Assembly (NCBI GenBank): GCA_964367845.1
Contig: CAYIYW010000001.1
Location: 1 to 62,058 of the forward strand
Length of the DNA: 62,058 bases
Reading direction: 5' to 3'
From: JAHFLV01 sp964367845
Lineage (GTDB): Bacteria > Patescibacteriota > Minisyncoccia > Phycocordibacterales > DATGWK01
The notes under the pieces were generated by a model, which did no database searches, had not been told where the DNA came from, and saw only the letters and a program-made list of their open reading frames with translations. Both the position numbers and the translations under genes were made by a program. This document shows, piece after piece, positions 57,882 through 62,058 of the stretch. How positions within the stretch are numbered: position 1 is the stretch's first letter; each line of letters starts with the position of its first letter.

Positions 57882-60210
57882 CGCCATCCAAAATTTGATG
57901 GTGGCCTGCGAGTGGGATACCACAAACCTTTTGATTATTTCTGAAAATGTTTTTAACCCTTTTATCTACTACTCTCACATTGTTCCCATAGTCGTTTCTC
58001 TAACAATCGGGTTTTTTGTCTTATACAAAAATCCCCGGCAACTTTTGGCCAGGATTTTGTTTGCCATCACAACTCTGTTTTCAATATGGGTGTTTTTTGA
58101 TTTAATTCTCTGGGCCACGGATAAGCCGCATTACACCATATTCTTTTGGTCAGTGGTGAATCTGATTGAGCCCTTTATATACGCCGCTGGCCTATATTTT
58201 GTTCAGGTGTTTATAACCAACAAAGACACTTCGCTGAAAAATAAAATTCTGGCGTTTGCCCCTCTCATTCCGTTTGTTGTGTTTATCTCCACAAAATTCA
58301 CATTATTGGGATACGACCTTTCAAACTGTGATAGAGAAGCTATAGAGGGACCGCTTACGCATTATGCTTATCTGGTTGAGGTGTTCTATACCCTTTGGAT
58401 AGTCGTGTTCGCGGTGATGAGTTTAAAGAGAATTAAAAATGCGGTTACGCGCCGACAAATCATTTTAGTCACCGTGGGAATACTGTTGTTTCTGGTGACA
58501 TTTTCCTTCGGAAATATTGTGGGCAGTATTACTGATGATTGGCAGATGTCGCAGCGGGGGCTTTTTGGAATGCCGGTTTTCGTTGCCTTCCTGGCTTACT
58601 TGATTGTGAGATATAAAACCTTTGATATCAAATTAATTGCCGTTCAAGCGCTGGTAGTCATGATGTCAACCCTGATTGGCTCGCAATTCTTTTTTATCAG
58701 GTCCTCCGGCAATATAATTTTAATTGGAATAACATTTTTGAGCTCAATAATTGGCGGCGCGTTATTGGTCAGAAGCATAAAGAAAGATGTTGGACAAAGA
58801 GAAAAAATAGAAGAACAGGCGAAGGAATTAGGGATAATAAATACAGAACTTGCCACCGACAATGAACGGATGAGTAAAGTTAATGAAACTCTTTATGAAC
58901 ACAGCGCCGAACTCGCCGTAAGAAATAAAACTTTTTCTCTCATGGGCAAGCTCTATGAGATCAGTATTTTGGCTCTTAATCCCAAAGAGCTGGTCCAAAA
59001 AATTACAAACACGATACGAAGCGGTCTTGAATTTGAGCTTGTCGGTGTTCTTATCTTTGACCAGGCCAAGGATTCTCTTTCGCCGTTGGCTTTTTCATTG
59101 TCTGAACGATTGGACAAAGCCCAAACCGTCAACCGAGTTTTTCTTGATGCTTTCGATATTCCCAATGTCTCAAGCGAAAATTTTTTTGGCAAAGTCGTTG
59201 AAAATAAAACGATGGGCTATACCGAAAAAATAACCGACATTTGGAATGCTGTATTTTCGGGTGAAGACCTCAAAAAAATCCAGCAGGACGCGCATATCCA
59301 ATCATCTCTGGTCTATCCCCTTATCGCTGAAAATCATATAATTGCCGTTTTGGTTATAGGTTTGAACAGGAGATATTCCGAACTCATCCAATACGAAAAA
59401 GAATCTATTCACAGTTTTGTGAATATTATCGCCATTTCTCTGGAAAATGCCCTCCTTTCAGAACAGTTAAAAATAACTAACAAACAGCTTGGAATTTCAA
59501 ACGGAAAACTCCAAGAACTGGACAAACAAAAAACCGAATTCGTTTCTTTTGCTTCGCATCAACTTCGCAGTCCGCTTACGGCCATGAAAGGATACGCTTC
59601 TCTGATTTTAGAGGGTGATTATGGGCCGATTGCCGACGATTTGAAAAAGGCCGCTCAAATCATTTTTGATTCAACAAAAACTCTTGCGTCGGTGGTTGAC
59701 GACTATTTGAATGTTTCCCGAATTGAACTTGGTCAGATGAAATATGACTTCTCAACCTTTGATTTTAAGGAGTTGGCGCAATCTGTCGTTGATGAGCTTA
59801 AACCGAATGTGGAAAAGGCCGGCTTGCAACTCGGTTTTGATTTCAAGCCGGGCGTTGACTATGGCATAAAGGCCGACAAAGAAAAAATAAAGCAGGTCAT
59901 CGGCAATATCATTGACAACTCCATAAAATACACGCCAAAAGGAAGGATTGATATCGGTCTTGAAATCTCAAATGGCAAAATCCGGCTTTCAGTTAAGGAC
60001 ACCGGCATCGGTGTTTCAAAGGATGTAATACCGAAACTGTTTTCTAAATTTAGCAGAGCCACAACGGCAAACAAGACCAACATGCGGGGGACTGGCCTGG
60101 GTCTATTTATCGCCAAAGAAATCGTAACAGCCCACAAAGGCAAAATTTGGGTGAACTCCGAAGGGGACGGGGAAGGGTCGGTGTTCATTGTTGAGATTCC
60201 CACCGATTAA
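57871..60210 (+). CDS. Hybrid-input sensor histidine kinase (7TM, GAF, HisKA, HATPase)
   Basis: About 779 residues from the ATG at 57871. Seven or eight TM helices (residues 25-300) of the HisKA-7TM type, a coiled coil (EEQAKELGIINTELATDNER), a GAF domain (about 345-540), then the H-box FVSFASHQLRSPLTAMKGYA with the phospho-His near 563. The ATPase domain has N-box NIIDNSIKYTPKG, G1 KDTGIGVSKD near 710 and G2 GTGLGLFIAKEI. No response regulator is adjacent, so the partner is elsewhere. A partial paralogue is at the window end. Confidence 0.92.
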   Translation: MYNNAIQNLMVACEWDTTNLLIISENVFNPFIYYSHIVPIVVSLTIGFFVLYKNPRQLLARILFAITTLFSIWVFFDLILWATDKPHYTIFFWSVVNLIEPFIYAAGLYFVQVFITNKDTSLKNKILAFAPLIPFVVFISTKFTLLGYDLSNCDREAIEGPLTHYAYLVEVFYTLWIVVFAVMSLKRIKNAVTRRQIILVTVGILLFLVTFSFGNIVGSITDDWQMSQRGLFGMPVFVAFLAYLIVRYKTFDIKLIAVQALVVMMSTLIGSQFFFIRSSGNIILIGITFLSSIIGGALLVRSIKKDVGQREKIEEQAKELGIINTELATDNERMSKVNETLYEHSAELAVRNKTFSLMGKLYEISILALNPKELVQKITNTIRSGLEFELVGVLIFDQAKDSLSPLAFSLSERLDKAQTVNRVFLDAFDIPNVSSENFFGKVVENKTMGYTEKITDIWNAVFSGEDLKKIQQDAHIQSSLVYPLIAENHIIAVLVIGLNRRYSELIQYEKESIHSFVNIIAISLENALLSEQLKITNKQLGISNGKLQELDKQKTEFVSFASHQLRSPLTAMKGYASLILEGDYGPIADDLKKAAQIIFDSTKTLASVVDDYLNVSRIELGQMKYDFSTFDFKELAQSVVDELKPNVEKAGLQLGFDFKPGVDYGIKADKEKIKQVIGNIIDNSIKYTPKGRIDIGLEISNGKIRLSVKDTGIGVSKDVIPKLFSKFSRATTANKTNMRGTGLGLFIAKEIVTAHKGKIWVNSEGDGEGSVFIVEIPTD

Positions 60211-60312
60211 TATTCTCCCATAGATTTCTAATTGGACAATATGTATCTTGTAGCTAGAAATAAACGACACCCAAATCCCTCGGGTAGATAGTAATTGGAG
60301 TACCGTGTTGGC

Positions 60313-60453
60313 ATGAATATGCAACACAAACAGGGAGTCTTTGAGGAAAAGGCTAGAGAATACTGGAAAGCCAGAAAAAAGCGTAAGGGCTTGATTTTGA
60401 GTTCTCTGGTCGAGGTAACCGGGATGCCAAAATTTCCTCACCACTACACATAA
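60313..60453 (+). pseudogene. Small ORF, probable transposase/integrase N-terminal remnant
   Basis: 46 codons. YWKARKKRKGLILSSLVEVTGMPKF resembles the N-terminal KKxKGxILDELVxLTGxxR helix-turn-helix of some DDE integrases, after which the frame ends in HHYT. No SD is clear. A terminator follows at once, so it may still be transcribed. The similarity is from memory and short. Confidence 0.4.
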
Positions 60454-60461
60454 AACACGAG

Positions 60462-60497
60462 GGTGGAATCACAACCATGTGCTCCCACCTTTTTTCT
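60462..60497 (+). terminator. Rho-independent terminator
   Basis: GGTGG and an inner CACA pair with TGTG and CCACC, followed by TTTTTTCTT. Confidence 0.85.
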
Positions 60498-60512
60498 TGC
60501 TAATATTTTAGT

Positions 60513-61325
60513 ATGATAAATATTGTAAAAATAAATTTTTGCTTTCCTAAGGTTCTTGCCATGAATAAAATAGCATTTGTTGATGCGCTTATTCATGATG
60601 TCCAACTAGATAAAAAAACGGGATACGCTGGTTATCTTAAGAAAACGCATTTACATAAGTGTCTCTCAGGTTACTTCAATAGTAAAAATATAAATACATA
60701 CAGACCATTATTAACTGATAACAAAAATAAAATTGAGAAAATTATTCAATTAGCTGCACAGAAATGCCTTGAGCAGTTGCCGTTATCCTCTCTTTCTGTA
60801 TTTATTTTCCCTTGGCTTGGTGAAAAATACGATACAGTATTTGGAGGGGTAAACGGATTTGCTCCATACGCAATTACGGTTCATCTGTTTATTTCCTTAA
60901 CAAAGTTTTCCCCTCGATCACTAAAAGAAACTCTCGCCCATGAGTTCAGTCACGCAGTATTTTTTTACTACCGCAAATCATCTTTGGAATTAACTCTTCT
61001 AGAAACTCTTGTATTTGAAGGTCTCGCTGAAAATTTTAGGGAAGAGGTTATGGGAGGAAAACCATCTCTATGGTCCACTACGATTAATAAAAAGCAATGC
61101 TTATTAGCACTTTTCTCATTAAAACAATCGCTACATTCAAGGGAATATGATTTATATCGCAATGTCTTTTTTGGGGGTAAAAAGTATAAACGATGGACTG
61201 GCTATTCAATTGGATACAAAATAATTAAGTCATTCCGCAAAGCCTACCCCAAAAAGTCATGGAAAGAAATTATGAAAATGAAACCCGAAACTATTTTTGC
61301 GATGTCACCTTTTACAAAAAAATAG
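60513..61325 (+). CDS. DUF2268-type putative zinc protease
   Basis: 270 residues. The zinc motif is LKETLAHEFSHAVFFYYRK near residue 140, followed by TLVFEGLAENFREEV, a third-ligand Glu region seen in DUF2268. WTGYSIGYKIIKSFRKAYPKKSW near the C-terminus is also characteristic. No signal peptide. The ATG at 60513 follows a TTTTAGTATG stretch, and an internal ATG (60561) is an alternative. AT-rich accessory gene. Confidence 0.82.
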   Translation: MINIVKINFCFPKVLAMNKIAFVDALIHDVQLDKKTGYAGYLKKTHLHKCLSGYFNSKNINTYRPLLTDNKNKIEKIIQLAAQKCLEQLPLSSLSVFIFPWLGEKYDTVFGGVNGFAPYAITVHLFISLTKFSPRSLKETLAHEFSHAVFFYYRKSSLELTLLETLVFEGLAENFREEVMGGKPSLWSTTINKKQCLLALFSLKQSLHSREYDLYRNVFFGGKKYKRWTGYSIGYKIIKSFRKAYPKKSWKEIMKMKPETIFAMSPFTKK

Positions 61326-61358
61326 GGGTGTAACGGGTATATTTCGTTACACCCCCAT
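61325..61358 (-). terminator. Rho-independent terminator of the 61370 peptide gene
   Basis: On minus GGGGTGTAACG pairs with CGTTACACCCC (11 bp), then TATTTTTTTG. The hairpin begins at the end of the convergent DUF2268 gene. Confidence 0.92.
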
Positions 61359-61369
61359 GACATGCAAGG

Positions 61370-61492
61370 TCACTTGCACTTGGTACACCTTCCAGACCCA
61401 CAGCGATCACTCTTGCCTGCAAACTTGCTTGACTGACAAGTTTTCGGCTCAGTCGTGACCCTCCAAGAAAACTTCTTGGGGCTTTTCACCAT
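61370..61492 (-). CDS. Cys-rich small peptide, 40 residues (unknown)
   Basis: A textbook SD AAGGAGGTG stands 4 nt before the ATG at 61492. The product starts MVKSPKKFSWRVTTEP and ends in a Cys-rich tail with CQSSKFAGKSDRCGSGRC and CTKCK-like spacing (four Cys in 21 residues, many Lys/Arg/Gly). A strong terminator follows the stop. The layout argues for a real gene: a small zinc-knuckle or disulfide peptide, or a RiPP precursor. No homologue is recalled. Confidence 0.6.
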   Translation of the reverse strand: MVKSPKKFSWRVTTEPKTCQSSKFAGKSDRCGSGRCTKCK

Positions 61493-61640
61493 TTCACCTC
61501 CTTTCTGTTTTGAGGGTACCGGTTTCCAAGAAACTCACTGCGAATTTCTTCTTGCCCCTAGAATATCACACGTTGCAAATCTACGCACTGGGTGTACTGG
61601 TCTAGTATACAGTTGACAATAGAAAAGGGTGAAAAGAAGT

Positions 61641-61901
61641 ATGAGTACATTGGAAAAAGAGGCGGATAGTGATTGGCTCAAGGATATTAAAGAGCTAACC
61701 ATTACCCGTATGACAAATCAAGCACAAACGGAGCTGAACCCGAAACACTATCAACTTTCGGGAGAAGAAAGGAAACGATTGCGTTGGCTGTATCTGCTGT
61801 ACTCTGAACAAGCTGGAAACGTGACAATCGCAGCGGACAAGGTCGGTCTTAACAAAACCAAGATCGCTCTAATCGAGTGTCAATTATGTTCAGTGGCTTG
61901 A
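61641..61901 (+). CDS. Helix-turn-helix protein or transposase fragment
   Basis: About 86 residues, with a GAAAAGAAG stretch before the ATG at 61641. The middle GEERKRLRWLYLLYSEQAGNVTIAADKVGLNKTKI looks like a helix-turn-helix. After it the frame ends in CQLCSVA, while the adjacent frame continues (NYVQWLEQGSG), so a frameshift or truncation is possible. Function unknown. Confidence 0.45.
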   Translation: MSTLEKEADSDWLKDIKELTITRMTNQAQTELNPKHYQLSGEERKRLRWLYLLYSEQAGNVTIAADKVGLNKTKIALIECQLCSVA

Positions 61902-61938
61902 ACAGGGGTCAGGAAGTCATCTCACCTGCCCATTTAGG

Positions 61939-62058
61939 ACAATTCGGCTTTCCGTAAAGGATACCGTCATCGGTATTTCAAAGGATGTAATGCCGAAATT
62001 GTTCTCAAAATTTAGTCGGGCGACGACCGCAAACAAAACCAACATGCGCGGGACTGGT
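61939..62058 (+). pseudogene. Histidine-kinase ATPase fragment (paralogue, runs off window)
   Basis: Reads TIRLSVKDTVIGISKDVMPK and FSRATTANKTNMRGTG, closely matching residues about 705-745 of the kinase at 57871, with mostly synonymous DNA differences. The N-terminal and H-box parts are missing upstream. The G1 box DTGIG has become DTVIG. It is probably a decayed or rearranged copy. The 3' side lies beyond the window. Confidence 0.65.

Noticed and set aside
1..62058. CRISPR array
   Set aside because: No regularly spaced direct repeats of 20-40 nt and no Cas protein were found. The only exact long repeats are the 55-nt assembly overlaps.

Overview
The window looks like a chromosomal scaffold from a Candidate Phyla Radiation (Patescibacteria) bacterium, most likely Parcubacteria. 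This is inferred from gene content, not from a marker-gene tree. The signs are an archaeal-type AspRS, a compact DnaX without its usual zinc module, a membrane-anchored Clp ATPase with a degenerate first AAA domain, short housekeeping operons, and many small membrane proteins of no clear family. There is no rRNA. Two tRNAs are present, Leu(CAA) and Gln(UUG).

Assembly state. Seven 100-N gaps and one 10-N gap interrupt the sequence. Three of the 100-N gaps (6318, 19018, 37045) are flanked by an identical 55-base block on each side, so the contigs really overlap. Deleting one block plus the Ns restores dprA and a cation antiporter to intact frames.

Layout. 1-14.9 kb is mostly core: miaA (partial), a PduO-type adenosyltransferase, tRNA-Leu, parB, topA, dprA, serS, an ftsQ-like gene, a Clp-like ATPase, dus, dnaX and tRNA-Gln. 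Two tiny self-contained transcription units sit between dus and dnaX. 15.2-18.5 kb is an AT-rich accessory block (DUF4145, a two-TM protein, RhuM, SWIM). 19.3-28.3 kb carries gdhA and then a metal-handling island. That island starts with a CsoR/RcnR-type repressor whose perfect operator lies on its own leaderless promoter, and continues with small membrane proteins, a CopB-type P-type ATPase, a DUF1573 protein, a CcdA/DsbD-like membrane protein and two unrecognised proteins. 28.3-40.5 kb returns to core functions: methyltransferase, cold-shock protein, pseudouridine synthase, typA, aspS, DEAD-box helicase, antiporter, ECF sigma factor, SanA-like protein and a YerC/TrpR-like regulator. 40.5-62 kb is accessory and often AT-rich. 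It holds nucleotidyltransferases, HExxH proteins, a likely graspetide (omega-ester RiPP) locus, an intact IS beside an IS30 remnant, pyruvoyl-dependent arginine decarboxylase, a carbamoyltransferase, a 7TM-GAF histidine kinase and transposase debris.

Regulation. Housekeeping genes repeatedly show a -10 hexamer only about 6-9 nt before the start codon, which predicts leaderless mRNAs. Several isolated accessory genes instead have a consensus promoter, a 40-120 nt leader with a GYTCTTT (boxA-like) element, a strong Shine-Dalgarno and their own terminator. The YerC-like regulator has a 16-bp operator on its own promoter and a nearly identical inverted copy on the promoter of the next gene.

Most notable. 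These are (i) a candidate graspetide precursor (49553-49744) near an MvdC/MvdD-type ATP-grasp ligase (50543-51538), (ii) the boxA-like leaders, one with two mutually exclusive hairpins (41621-41657), (iii) the paired YerC operators, and (iv) a hidden 40-residue Cys-rich peptide gene (61370-61492).
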